Notes: generated by a model not told the origin, from the letters alone. A stretch of 64,000 nucleotides of DNA from Hydractinia symbiolongicarpus (GCF_029227915.1 NC_079884.1:10478001-10542000), one strand, 5' to 3'; shown: positions 48,101-59,965, numbered from the stretch's first letter. Made by a program: numbers and translations.

Positions 48101-51100
48101 AAGATGGTAGAATTTCCGCGGATCACCGGCTAACGACTAGTCTTTTATATTTAAACTTAAGTAGTTTTAATTGTTAAAACAATGATTTGAGTCTGGGTTT
48201 TTGTGTCCAATGTTCATGTTCTTATAACATTGTTCTCGTATAAAAAAAAGGCGTTAAAGTAACCTGGTCTGAAAAGTTTTAAATATGGGCGACAAATAAC
48301 GCAATTTATACATACTTCGGTTTAATTACATCTGAGTAAATAAAAAAAATAAACAGATTTACACATAGTTCTAAAAAAGTTTAGGATCTACCTAGAAAGC
48401 TCTAAAAATTTCATGATACAAATTCTGTCAAATCATAGAAGAACAAAAAACGTCTAGTTTCCCAGAAATATAATGTGAAGTAAATACTATTAACCAAAAT
48501 AAGATTAAAATAAATTATATAAATATACATTAGTTTTAGTGATTCATTTTTCACAAATTAATGTTTGCAGTTTACTCTGTCAACATTTTTTTTGAAATGC
48601 TGATGATGGCTGTGTTAGATTATAGCTGACCTAAAAAAAGAAAGAAAAATACTAAAAAAACTTATATGAAGAACTCAAAATAATCTTAGCACATTAATGT
48701 GATATTGTTCTGTGCCCTATATATTCCCTAAAATGTTATATTCAACAGTGACCAAGAATACCATATTTACTCTAGTCTATTATTACTTCACCACTGGATT
48801 AGTGTTTTAACCTACAAATAAAGGTGGGTTTAGCAGGATTCCTATAATGCAGCATATATACGCTGGATATGTGGCCTTATTTTTGGGTAAAAAACCTGAG
48901 TGTAGTATTGTTTTTAGCAAAACTTAGCAAGTTTTTAACAAAGTTTGGAAATATGTAGCATAAGAAGCATAAACACCTACCTCAAATCTTTTCCAGGCTA
49001 TAAGCAATACCTTTATAACTTTTTTTTTCAATTTCAATATGCATTCAAAATCGTTGTAAGAGCCTAAACTTGCCAAGGGTACAAATTATTTGCACAATAA
49101 ATTTTCCTGAAACTTATTTTTGTGGATGAGTGGTACACAAAAATGCTTCAATTTGCAGAATATATGCGAAATGTGCAGTATTAATTTTTGGGTGCCTAAA
49201 GTTCAGTTATTTTAGCAGAGGCAAAATCAGTATTTTGTTTAACATAGTATTCAGAAGTTAGGGCATTTACAAATGAGCAACATAGAACCCAATAACTTAG
49301 ATCCTAAAGAAATCAAAGTATGAAGAAAGAAAAAATTTTGTAATTGTTGCGGCTAGCTGAAATGGGAAATTTTGCAGAATAATTTGTTAGAACCGATGTT
49401 TGACTGATTTCTAAAATTTCTGTGGAACATTTTTGCAGATTTGCCCCAAAGTGCTGCAAAAAAAAGTTTCACAAAAATTTCTACATTTTTCCACAGATAG
49501 TGTATGCTAATTTTGAAAATATTTTTTACAATCCATGGCAAAAAAGGCAGGATTACTTGAATAACAGGGAAGCTAAATAATAGAGTAAATGTGTACAGTC
49601 TACTTGATGCTTTTTTAAAGCTACATTCACATTTTTTGTGCACATCAGGGCGAATTTTTATTCATAACCCCATTTATGTAAGTTACGACACACTTACATA
49701 CAAATTGAGCTCGTATGTCAGTTTTTTTATGGAGCAAAATGTTTTGCTTGTAACACAATGTAACAGTCCATAGGCCAAAATATATAAGAAAAAATGTTCG
49801 ATTTAGGATTCAAATTTGAAAATGTTTTTTGAATATTTGTGTACAAAACAAAATAGCAATTAATAAAGAACTTGTTATCTTAATACAAAAGTACACAGCC
49901 CTTTTCATAAAGTTCATAAAGAATATTATCAGAAAAATTCACTGTAGATTTGCCTGTCAAAGTTTGTAATTCTGATTTGCTGCTGATGTTGCATTTTAAC
50001 AATAGTCGTGTTAAATATAAGACAACACTTATTTTACGTTCTTTATGTGAAACTTTATATGCAATAGTCCGTACATGCAGGGAATTGCGTAGCTTAAAAA
50101 AGAGCTTTAACATAGCTAAAACTAACTAGCTTAAAATATACAGCATTTTTTTACCTGAGAAGTCTCATCGGCCAAACATCCTGTTTTGCAAAACATTGAT
50201 TTGTAGTTTCAAAGTTATCAAGAGGAACGGTAACCGATTGTTTTGGGCAAGAAACTTTGGTCTGTGGGACCTGAAACTCGAAGAACTTCGAGACAAAGCA
50301 TCACAGGAGAAATCAGGTTCTGACAATCTGAGATCCTATTGGCTAAAAAATCAGATAACGCATTTCTATTGGCTTAAGAAATTGAACAATTTCCAGGCCC
50401 AGGGTAACATACTTTATTCTGGACATCGCGCATCCAGACTATAGGTGGTCCCTATCTCTCTATCTTCCAAGGCGATTTTAAAGATTCCGCCTTACGTGGC
50501 GGAAATAAAAAAAAAACACTTTTGGAATGATTTGACCAGATTCAGAAACTTTCAGCACCTTTGTTGGTATGGTTGGAACTTTTCATTTAAAGATTAGTAA
50601 AATTGCCTAATTTTTTGTTTTATATTTGCTGATGGGCTGAGCAACCCTTCATTTAGCGCCTAAATGACTCTAATATCAGATATTTGTCATGTTCACCTGG
50701 CTAAAAGGAAATACGTACGGGGGCAAGCTTGGGCAAATTTTTAAATACAATTTGTACTTTCCAAACGAAAAACAGTGCTTTCAATTCTGTTATTTGACAA
50801 CAAAAAGTAGTGATCTATATTTTATGTGGTTAGCCTCATTAATTCCAATAAATTTACCCTGTCATTTTTTTCTAGGAGGGACAACAAAGACGGTTCTAGA
50901 GTGTTAAAATACCATTTAAGTTACAGAAACCTTTTAAATGTCTGTTCAATAAGCAACAACTGTCATATGGGCTTAAACCCATATGAATACGAAGTGAACA
51001 CTACCGAATGAACTACCAATGCCCAAAAGACGACAACCCTCAAAGTTAATATCGTCAATCAAAGGGACTGGACTTTAATGCATTCAGAAACTTTACTATA

Positions 51101-54100
51101 TTAATACCCGTTTGCGTCTCGCAACTTGCGGTACCATTTTGCGTGACAGACAGACGTATACGGGTATTACAATATAGATTAATGCCCGTACTTTGTCTCT
51201 GTGTCAAATTGTAAATACGATATGGTTTTACTTTGTTGAGACGGGCGAATTTCCGTGGAATTTAAAGGACTGAGTTTTTTAACGGGTTTACAACTAGTCT
51301 ATATATTACGTCTGTCTACCTGTCTCTCTGTGAGCCATAATGCTAGCTGCCAGCAGCGACCGATGGATTCCCATTGAATATTCTACAGGCTTACAAATAG
51401 TAATCAATAGTTTGGCATGAGAAATAATTAGAAAGCAACAAAAATATGTCATCTACTTTATTTTGCTTTTATCAAATATTTGCTTTGTAGAAATTCGTAT
51501 GCCGTCAAGACGAACAAATGTGAATCGCACATTAGAACTTGCACGCAGAATTACTTCTTACAATTACAGAACTGGTAAAGCTGCACCTAGAATAAGTAAA
51601 ACGTTTTCTGTGTGGACCAACGAAAATTTGAGACGAAACCAACTTCTCGAGGTATTCCTACTATTTTTTTATGGTTCATGTGCTGCATGTTGTAAACAGG
51701 TAACACGTGCTTTGCGGCTTACCAGCACACGCCATTGATTAATTTTGCGCCTCTAAGTTTTGCGCAATCAAGGGCGGTTAGCAATATTAAGCCCAAGTCA
51801 CATTTTGGTGTTGCTAATATAAAAAAATCTTTGAAGATCACCTTGTGTTCCCTAACAGAACACGATTAAAAAAAAGCGTGCGAAAATGTTACGAAATTTG
51901 CGCCGATAAGATAAAAACAAAGAAAAAGTTGTAACAACCGTCCTATTTTCTGTTGACAGAGAAAGACATTAAACCAAGGAGACAATGCAAATTATTTGCG
52001 AAAAAGGTTGGCTAACATTAATGGTAACGAAACTGGCAGTGGATTATTTAAACTGTCATACGACTCTGTTGAGAAAGGTGAGATGATGATATTTTTCCCA
52101 TCAAGCAGTGCAGAAGCGAATACATATGTGTACCGTAATCTCGCGTGAGACAAGACAAAAAAAACACAGTTATTTTTAATCGTCACTACTTTAAGGCCAG
52201 AAACTTTCGCGGACGTAAAAAAAACCAAATATAGCGCATAAAAGTTTGCGTAAGATAACGTTTTTTAATATTTTGCAGAATCATATTTGTGCAGAATCAA
52301 ATTTTGTAAATTAAAAAAAAAGATGGACAGAGAAATTCAAAATTTTGATGTATTTTTGCATTTTCATAAAACATCGTCTCTTTAACAACATTTTTTACAC
52401 TCGTCGATACTTTCATCGTAATTCGCATGTTTACACTCGTCGCTACTTTCATCGTAATTCGTATGTTTACAATCGTCGATACTTTCATCGTAATTCGTAT
52501 GTTTACAATCGTCAATACTTTCATCGTAATTCGCATGTTTACAATCGTCGATACTTTCATCGTAATTCGTATGTTTACAATCGTCGATACTTTCATCGTA
52601 ATTCGCATGTTTAAAACAGAAAGAGAGACATAAAATTTATCACGTTTCAACGTGCATGAAATGTTATTTAATAGTCAAAAATCGCGAACCATTCTGCCTT
52701 TAAGTAGTTCACAATTATGCAATAGCTTGTATTTTTCTTTAGATTCTCTCGACGCTGAATCGAAAGTCCTGACCACGTTAAGCACCACGTCAATTAATTT
52801 TTCACTACAACGTGACGTGTCACCTCATCAAAATACTAAGGCGTTCTCACCTTCAGGCATTCAAAGTATAAAGATACCCGATCGAAAGAGATACCTGCCC
52901 AAACTCAAGAAAAAGAGTGACTTGCTCATAGTATGTGTCATTTATTTCGTGTTCCAGTTTAAAAAATGGTTTACAAACTGTTTATCCGGTCGCTACAGGA
53001 AAATAGCGACCAGGTCGTGACGTCATAAACTGAACGCATTGAACGTTTAAAAAAGTAGCAGAGTCGCTATTTTGTGCTGAGGCTTCACGAAATAGAAATG
53101 CTTAGACTTTATACAACGCGTGGATATCTGATGACCGAAATATGTACGAGGGGCGAACCTGCGAATTTTTCTACAGACTAACAGGTAGTCAAACGTATAA
53201 AGCACATTAACTACCAGGGTACTAAATACGATAACGACATAGGTGAAAAAATAGGAACAGACGCAGTTCACAATCTACAGACAAAGCTTTATTGCAAATT
53301 TCTTTTCTAAAGTACACTTAAATTTGTTTCGCCGGCTGTAAAGAAACACGCGTTAGCTAAATTTATTTTCGCGATAGTCAGATTTAAAAACTAGAATCTT
53401 GACGGAATAAATTTCCGTATATTACGAAATTCGCGGGATGAATTTTCCCATTTGGTTACTAAGATTTTATTAAAAGGTTGAATGGGAAAGAGAAAGGTTG
53501 TGATTTACGACGTTAAAAATTATTACGAATTTTTCCTAATAAATAGTAAATTCGTGGAACAAATTTTCCCCGTTTAGTCGGAAATATTAGATTTAAATAT
53601 AAAATAAATATTAGACATGCGTAAGGATCCTGTTTATTTTAATTCATTCATTCATTCATTTTTTATTGTTTTTTTTTAGGTTGACTCACAAACATCTGAG
53701 TTAACTTTGCAGACAAGAAGCTCAGACAGTGCACTACTCCGACACAAATTTGCCAGTCAAGCTGAAAAACTTTTCTCCAATGTTTCCAACGATCCTTATG
53801 TAAATACAGCACCAAATAACAGCTCCACGTGTTCGCCGTATAAAGTTACCGACCAAACATTAAAATCGAGTACATTGAAAGATCGTTTAATATCTCTTGG
53901 CGGTGCTGGGTATGTTGTACTTTGAAATAAAAGAGATGCAAATATTTTTAAGTTTTTAGGTGAAGATTATTTTTTGTTATTGAAGGTCAGGGTACAAGGA
54001 CCAAGGATTGTGTACATAATTTGCCTGTATTAAGAAAAAAACTTTTAGTCAGATCTGATAAAAAAATGTTTTGTCACCGTAGGATACTGACACATTCAGA

Positions 54101-54490
54101 CATCGATCTCAAGGTAAGTACCTAACTTAAAGTAAATCACAAATCGACCTAAATATGTAAACAACAAATCAACTCAAAATAATTTTTTAAACACCAAAGG
54201 ATTTACTCTCTTTTCTTTTTCTACCGTCTAATTGACGTTCAGGGTACCCCCCCTTTAAATGATCCTAGACAGAGGAAAAAAACGCGTCATGCGTTCTTTT
54301 GACACTCTGGCATCTAATTTCACAGGTTGGAGACGAGAATACTTCAGCTAAGGAAGTAACTTTAAGTCCGATTGTTTCGAAGCAAGTTATCGATGATTCG
54401 TCGCGCATGCGTGTGTCAACACCACAGTATTTATTTACTGAGGATGGACATGTTAATATTCTGAAGCAGAAAGAAGAAACAGTTTTGTAG
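39141..54490 (+). CDS. AGBL3: Cytosolic carboxypeptidase of the AGBL2/AGBL3 (CCP2/CCP3) type
   Basis: M14-type zinc carboxypeptidase that trims glutamates from tubulin tails. Exon ends: 39141-39216, 39477-39550, 39658-39728, 39841-39923, 40572-40657, 40898-41028, 41370-41502, 42031-42152, 42353-42470, 43039-43176, 43487-43597, 44014-44183, 44262-44421, 44781-44882, 46385-46510, 46934-47137, 47398-47863, 51491-51651, 51960-52077, 52743-52930, 53680-53909, 54083-54113, 54326-54490. The 1087-aa frame is unbroken. N-terminal CCP domain: [30 protein letters not shown]. Catalytic core: HPGE (His356, Glu359), GRDLNRN, DFHGH (His452 as third zinc ligand) and SYTMEASFCG (Glu525). After the core comes a basic segment ([11 protein letters not shown]) also known from vertebrate AGBL3, then a long Ser-rich tail. 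AGBL2 versus AGBL3 cannot be decided, since invertebrates often have one co-orthologue. The tail exons after the 3.6-kb intron (47864-51490) rest on phase and context. Confidence 0.92.
45128..45361 (+). mobile_element. tRNA-derived SINE in an AGBL intron
   Basis: An RNA polymerase III-type promoter is visible: box A TGGCCTATTGG at 45140-45150 and box B-like GGTTCGGTCC at 45184-45193, about 34 bp apart as in tRNA genes. A non-tRNA body follows. The element ends in a run of AAT/AAG-type triplets (45336-45361), a usual SINE tail. It lies in the 1.5-kb intron 44883-46384. The head does not fold as a complete tRNA, so it is not a tRNA gene. Confidence 0.6.
47999..48140 (+). mobile_element. Non-autonomous Helitron, copy 1 (AGBL intron)
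   Basis: The 5' end is TCTATATTAATAATACCC and the 3' end is CCGGCTAACGACTAG followed by T. This matches Helitron rules (5' TC, 3' CTRR, insertion before T, and a GC-rich stem just before the end, here decayed). It is 142 bp with no coding capacity. The copy at 57989-58125 shares both ends and almost the same length. The base before TC is C instead of the usual A, so the left flank has mutated. Confidence 0.6.
51095..51340. mobile_element. Cluster of Helitron termini
   Basis: At 51095-51179 two Helitron 5' ends face each other: CTATATTAATACCCG on + and, on -, ATCTATATTGTAATACCCG. The sequence TTTTGCGTGACAGACAGACG matches copy 57989-58125. At 51271-51320, ACGGGTTTACAACTAG resembles the family 3' end. 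It is directly followed by TCTATATATTACGTCTGTC, which resembles a 5' end, so a 3'-5' tandem junction is likely. All of it is inside the large AGBL intron 47864-51490. Confidence 0.5.
52397..52612. repeat. 36-bp minisatellite, six units, in an AGBL intron
   Basis: Exactly six tandem 36-bp units start at 52397. Each contains CGTCGATACTTTCATCG and TAATTCG(C/T)ATGTTT with only one to three changes between units. Because 36 is a multiple of three, long open frames appear on both strands, but these are artefacts of the repeat. The array lies between the exons ending at 52077 and starting at 52743. Confidence 0.9.
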
Positions 54491-56446
54491 ATGATGTTTT
54501 TAAATAATTTTTAGAAATCTCCTTATCGTCTGCCGTATATTTGGTCATGCAAAAGCGATCTTCCCCAAAATTACTCTCAACTTCTTCAAACATCTGTATT
54601 CCATGACTGCTACTACTACTACGAAAGATTAAATATACACGCTGTTTTCATAAGCAACAAAAATTTTAATTGTTGCTTTGTTGACTATTTTCTTGGGAAG
54701 ATCATATTTTCATTTTTATAAATCGTTTCTTGTAAAAATCATGTGTTAGTTACTTCGACGTGGTTTTAAATAATAGCCAATAGTTTTTAAATTATTTCTA
54801 GCGTTTGTGCAAGTGTGTTTATTTCACAAAAAAGTGTTATTTAAATGAACATTAAACATTGTACAATATTTGTTATTTTTTTACAATTTACAAAATTGTG
54901 CACTTTCCTTCGCTCGGTTTTTTCTTGTTTTTTATTTTTGGTTGAGGTTTTAGAGCGCTAGTTTCTGCGGTGTATTTGCTAGATGTACCGCCCGGTGGCT
55001 TTCGTCTTTTTGATGACGTCACATTCAGTAACCCAGTGTTGATCGGGTTCATGACAAAACTGAATATTATCCGATTTTGGATCAGTTATCGTCCTGTTCA
55101 ATGCAACTCCGGTTCATGTGTATCTAAAGTAAATAAATATATAGTTTCAATATTTTGTTTTTCTTCAAAAAGTTTGTCACTGGTGCTAAAGCGTTAACAA
55201 CAGACAAGATACACGATTTTGTTTTAGAAGAAAAACCAGTGAAAGGCTCCAGTCAGTACTGGCAGATTCTTAATTTTTTGGCAATTTTAGTACTGGAAGT
55301 TTTAAAGTCTTAAACATCCAGTATTTTGAAGCTTCAACCTCTAGTTTTTTATAAACGGGTTTCTTTTTTAAAAAAATACGACTATTAGATTTTATGTTTT
55401 CCAAAACGCAAATTCTTAAACCGGAGTTTCAAAATACTTACCTAAAAAGCGTTCAAAAATTCAAAGCTGTTTGCTTTCTCTATATTTGTCCATTTTTTCA
55501 TAAATTCTGACAATTTCTTCAAAAGTACAGTTCATAAAAGTTCAAGCCACGCAATTATGTTTTCTACACGAAAAATTTTTGCAAGTTCAATTACATAAAA
55601 ACTATCTTGCTGTGATAAATTTTACTTTTTTAACAATAAACGTGGATTTCCTTTTTTTTAAGTTTTCTCAATAGCTTTCTTCACTAATTAGTTATGTTTA
55701 TTTCACGTCAAACACAAAAAATTATAAAGCTTATAAATTTAAAAAAAAATACCAGTAATTTAACTTTTGATCTAAAATGTTAAATGCTTCTTTTTTTCGT
55801 GTGATTTTTTTTTATTATATTTTGGCAGCAAACTTGAAATAAATGTTGTCTTCTCTGTTTATCAAAGTTAGAAAATATCACATATTTTGTAAACAACGCG
55901 TTTCTTCACAGTTTCCCAACGTTTCGTTTTTTTATTCACTTAACATAAATAATTTGCCAAAAACATCTGCACTGCATATATTCTCATGGCATGTTTATTT
56001 CCATGGTTACAATATGCATGAGAAACAACTTTTTCGACATCGCTAGTTCCAGTCTTCAATTAGAGCTAAATCTTTTTTTATTTCTTTTCCATTTGACGGC
56101 GACAACTACGTCAATGTCCTCATAGGTATATGGAGTATTTCGATCGGGCAAACCGAATTTTACGCAGAGTTCAGATAATAACATAGTGTACCTGAAGCCT
56201 GCAGAAACAAATGTAAATATGATACAGTAAATTCTGAGCACGCCAGTCCATCAAAATTCGATGAATAACGTCTAGGGCTGAGAATCTAGTTTCAAACAGG
56301 GTGTTAATTTAAGAAGGGCGTTTATTTTTACTATTGGGCTTTTACGCGTGAGTAAGGTTAGAATATAAAATATAAAATTCTACAAAAAATGGAAACAGAG
56401 AGGAACAAAAAAATTCTTTAGTTAAGTTGTACCTACTAACCTTGCA
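54491..56446. other. AGBL 3' flank and gene-free DNA
   Basis: 3' UTR of the carboxypeptidase gene followed by AT-rich DNA. The only coding-like segment is the small minus-strand exon candidate at 56056-56198. A GGGCGTTTATTTTTA word near 56318 belongs to the dispersed AATAAACGCCC set. Confidence 0.4.
56056..56198 (-). other. Possible terminal exon of an unrecognised gene
   Basis: On the minus strand a good acceptor (TTTGTTTCTGCAG) is followed at 56198 by 47 codons and a stop at 56056-56058. The peptide reads like real protein: SELCVKFGLPDRNTPYTYED, then IDVVVAVKWKRNKK. I do not recognise it and see no matching upstream exon before the piggyBac-type element at 56451. It could be a gene remnant or the last exon of a gene whose other exons lie far upstream. 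Confidence 0.25.
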
Positions 56447-56450
56447 TTAA

Positions 56451-57172
56451 CCCTATTCGGTCCGGGGTTTTTCGAACATACTATGACCGGGGGCGGAATC
56501 CGCCCACCCCCCCTCAATAACTTTTCATAGGGTTGTTCAAATTGAATCAAACCTGGCACACTTATAGTACGTCATAAAAGGAACAAAATGGCAGCAATAA
56601 ATTTTTGCCTGCATCACCACATTTTCTGTGACGTCATCTGAAGCTTGAAATTTGATTAAAATGCCACTATCTGCTTAAAATTTAATTACTTCTGTTCCAG
56701 AGCGAATTTTTGCATTCTGTTTGAAGTTTCTAAAAGCTAAATAAAAGTTATTTAACATATTTTTCGGTTTTTACGTGGATCGCATAAAAAATTGCAAAAA
56801 ATTGCCCGAAAATCCGGGGTTTTTAATTTTCGGGAAATCGGGAAATCGGATTAATCACGTGTCCAGATTATGCAAAATATTTCGTCTTAATAAAACAAAG
56901 TTGTGTTGCAAGTTTCAAGTTCTAAGCATAATCCTAACAGGAGTTATTACATTTCCCCTATTATAAGGATTTCATATAGATTTAGGGGTAGTTTTAAGTA
57001 ATGGCCAATATCAAAGCCTCAGAAAGGTATGGGACATAAAAATTTGGCATGCTGGTGTATAATAGATAAATATTGAAACTCAGTAAGTTTCATAGCCATA
57101 TAACATAGCAATAAGGAGTTATTAAAAAAAACCGTCTGAGGTGGCGGAATCCGCCCCCCGGACCGAATAGGA
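56451..57172. mobile_element. piggyBac-type MITE with TTAA target duplication
   Basis: The left end is TTAA (56447-56450) then CCCTATTCGGTCCGGGG. The right end is CCCCGGACCGAATAGGA then TTAA (57173-57176). The 17-bp terminal inverted repeats differ at one base. A second inverted block lies just inside: GGGCGGAATCCGCCC at 56491-56505 and GGCGGAATCCGCC at 57143-57155. It is 722 bp and lacks a transposase. A TTAA duplication with short C-rich termini is diagnostic of piggyBac-type elements. Confidence 0.8.
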
Positions 57173-57858
57173 TTAATTATCTAAATGAACGCCCCAATTG
57201 ATAAGGGCGCTTATGATCGGACTCAACGGACTCAGCTTTTTGAAACATGACTTCGAACAAAAAAAAGAAAATGAAAAAGTAAGAAAAGATGAGTTAATTT
57301 ACCAAAACAATCTTCCACTCTTATATTGTGGGAAAATTTATGAAAATAAAGTTTTTATGGAAGTTCAACATGATCACGCCCCTCTTATTATGTACATTTC
57401 TCATTCACAATCAACCACATTCATTCTTATTTAGAAGAAAAAGGACAGCTGTAAGTTATTTAAAATAATGAAGAATTTTTAAGTTTATATGTCAGACAAA
57501 TCTTTTTCAAAGTTTTTATATTTTTATTATCAAAAACATTTTAACAGCATTATGGCAACTACCCATTATCAGAAGCCTGTGTTTTCGTAAAAATAAAATG
57601 TATCGTTTTTTGTCATTTTTACAGACGGTTTTCCGCCCTTTTACAACAAAATCTAATAGAAATTTTCTTACCAATTCGTTTGAGCTACTTTACGAATTAA
57701 CTCATTCAAGAAACCAGTAGCTAAAGTATCAGAGTGCTACTCCTTTACTTAAGATTACAGACTGCTCCTAAAAGAAGCAAATATATATTGCGCAATATAT
57801 GCTTACAAGCATATATACTCTGTTGCTTAGTTGAACTACATACACAACCTCTTCCAAC

Positions 57859-59965
57859 ATGATCCGCGATTTTCTTCTTTTATTGCTGATTTTTCTCATA
57901 GAAGATGGTAAGAAAATTAAACATGATTTGTTTTTGTTAGATGTTTTTTGATGTCTGCATATAATGAGGATTCAGCATTCAAATTATACTAGTCGTTAGC
58001 CCGTGGAAAAATCCACGGGTTCGCCGTCCTTTTTATACCGCATTGCGTGCTTCTTGCTATTTGCGCAGCTTAGCTACCATTTTGCGTGACAGACGGACAG
58101 ACGAATACGGGTATTATAATATAGATGCAGACATATGCTTCGGAAAGCCTAAATTCCCGAAGCCTAACTTCATATCTTTCTGATTTTCTTGAATGTCCAG
58201 TCGGTTTGCTGTTTTTAACAATAAAATTACGAAAGGTTTTGAAACAGCAAGAGCTTTTGTTAGTTACATCAAGGAATTGAAATCTAACTTAAAAATTATT
58301 AGGATTAATTTTTTTGTTACTGTGACACACAGAGCGCAGATCAGTATCCCTAATGCTACCCTCTTGTCTCTCTTTTATCCTCTTGTTTTACTCTTTCCTG
58401 ATTGTTTCACTCTCCTACGCTTGTTTCACTCTCACCCATTTGGTTAACTCTCACCTCTTGTTTCATTCTATGTTTCAGCGTTGTTACACAACGTAAAATT
58501 ATGTACTAATTTAAAGTCTGAAATATTTGACGGTAATTTTTTTAATTTTCCATTTGTTTTGATTACATGACGATTTCAATAATTGCGTTTGATGGCACCT
58601 TACCTCAAATCGAAATTCTTTTTCCTGTTATTGAAATATTGAGAATAGAGCGAAAACGTTGGAAAAAAAGTCGGTATTACATTAATAGTCGACTTTTTTT
58701 AGTCAGTTGTAGCCATATCAACGAAGCAAAAACAATAAAATCGAAAGGGTAATGATAATGGTTTCTTTCCATTTAGCTGACACAAGAAGTTGCAGGGGTG
58801 CTCGTCGCACTGCTGTTTTATTGAAAGTAAAAGGCGGTATACCAGGTCTTGTTGGAGCTTTTATCCCTTCGTGCTCACGAGAAGGAAGTTGGAGTGAAGT
58901 TCAGTGTTCCGGTGAATCAGGCTTTTGCTGGTGTGTCCGCAAAACAAATGGTGAAAGCTTATTGGGCTCTAGTCTGAGGTTCGAGAGACCGTTAAATTGT
59001 TCTTCGCGTGAGTATTTTTTACACTCTAAATGTTAAGTTGATAAATAAAAATAGAACAACAAAAATGCCAGTCAAAATGATAAAAAACCCAAAACGTTGA
59101 TGTGTGACGCATGCGTACTTATAAAATTGCGGTTGACTTTACCTTCTTTTCTAGAAGAATTTCAACCTTTCGTACTTATACATTTTTGCAAATTTTACCA
59201 ACTTTGTTAATTAATGCAAAAATTATCGGGTGATATTCATGAAATCCGCGAAAATTACTTCCCATGAAATTAGACTTTCTTGAGTTTTTGAAAAACAATT
59301 TATGGTATTTTCTTCTTCTGATTTTCTAGCACTTTAGTTTTAGATATATATCTATTTCAACTTCAACGGAATTTATTTTACATTTTATACAGAAAAAAAC
59401 TCTAAAAACGGTATAAACGGAGAGAAATTTTTTACCGTTATAATCGAGACAATATGACTTGCTTACTTTGCAAAAATTAGTTCTCGCAAAAACTTTTTTC
59501 GAAAAATACCTCACGTAAATTAATTTTTTTAAAAATAATATACTTTAAACTTGTCGACACAGATGTAGTTGTAAGCAGAGTCGACTTTTCTACCAGTTGT
59601 CTACTAATTGATCAACCTCGTTACCAGGAAAATTTGCCTTTTTGATTAACTTGATGGCGGCTCTATAAGAACAGCTCGGAGGTCAAAAGAGTCTGCGGAC
59701 GAAGATCTAATTAATTTAAATATTTTTCCTGACATTTCATGTAGCATGCGTCAAAAAGCGACATTCTGCTATCTTTCTAAATGCAAGATTCAACATGGTA
59801 CCATTCGTTCCACAGTGCGAGAAAGATGGCAGCTACAGTTCAAAACAATGTGATTTGAACAAAAGAAAATGCTTTTGTGTGAAGAATAAAGAAAGCGGAG
59901 AGGCAGACCAATCGACGGTTACAGATTTTAGTACTGAAGGAGTATTTTCCTCGCTATTATGCTAA
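57859..59965 (+). CDS. Secreted protein with two thyroglobulin type-1 domains
   Basis: Three coding exons, 57859-57907, 58777-59007 and 59745-59965, join in frame at GT..AG sites to give 166 aa. Exon 1 encodes a signal peptide (MIRDFLLLLLIFLIEDG). Exons 2 and 3 each carry one thyroglobulin type-1 domain of about 70 residues. The first has SCREGSWSEVQCSGESGFCWCV and a closing Cys; the second has QCEKDGSYSSKQC, KCFCV and a final Cys just before the stop. The QC and CWCV/CFCV blocks with six cysteines each are the family signature. Such domains often inhibit cysteine or aspartic proteases, as in sea-anemone equistatin; inhibition here is inferred. Trp of the CWCV motif is Phe in domain 2. Each domain occupies one phase-1 exon, typical of shuffled extracellular modules. 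Confidence 0.85.
57989..58125 (-). mobile_element. Non-autonomous Helitron, copy 2 (best preserved)
   Basis: Read on the minus strand, the element starts TCTATATTATAATACCCG right after A. It ends with the hairpin CCCGTGGATTTTTCCACGGG, then CTAACGACTAG, then T. This is the full Helitron set: 5' TC, 3' hairpin about ten bases before a CTRR end, and insertion between A and T. It is 137 bp, has no coding capacity, and sits in intron 1 of the thyroglobulin-domain gene. Confidence 0.8.

Noticed and set aside
49880-50113. 77-codon minus-strand frame in the large AGBL intron
   Set aside because: It reads somewhat like protein but has no recognised motif and no partner exon. Possibly transposon debris.
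52397-52612. CRISPR-like regular repeat
   Set aside because: The units are contiguous with no spacers and lie in a eukaryotic intron.
52297-52650. Long open frames on both strands
   Set aside because: They are produced by the 36-bp minisatellite, whose unit is a multiple of three.
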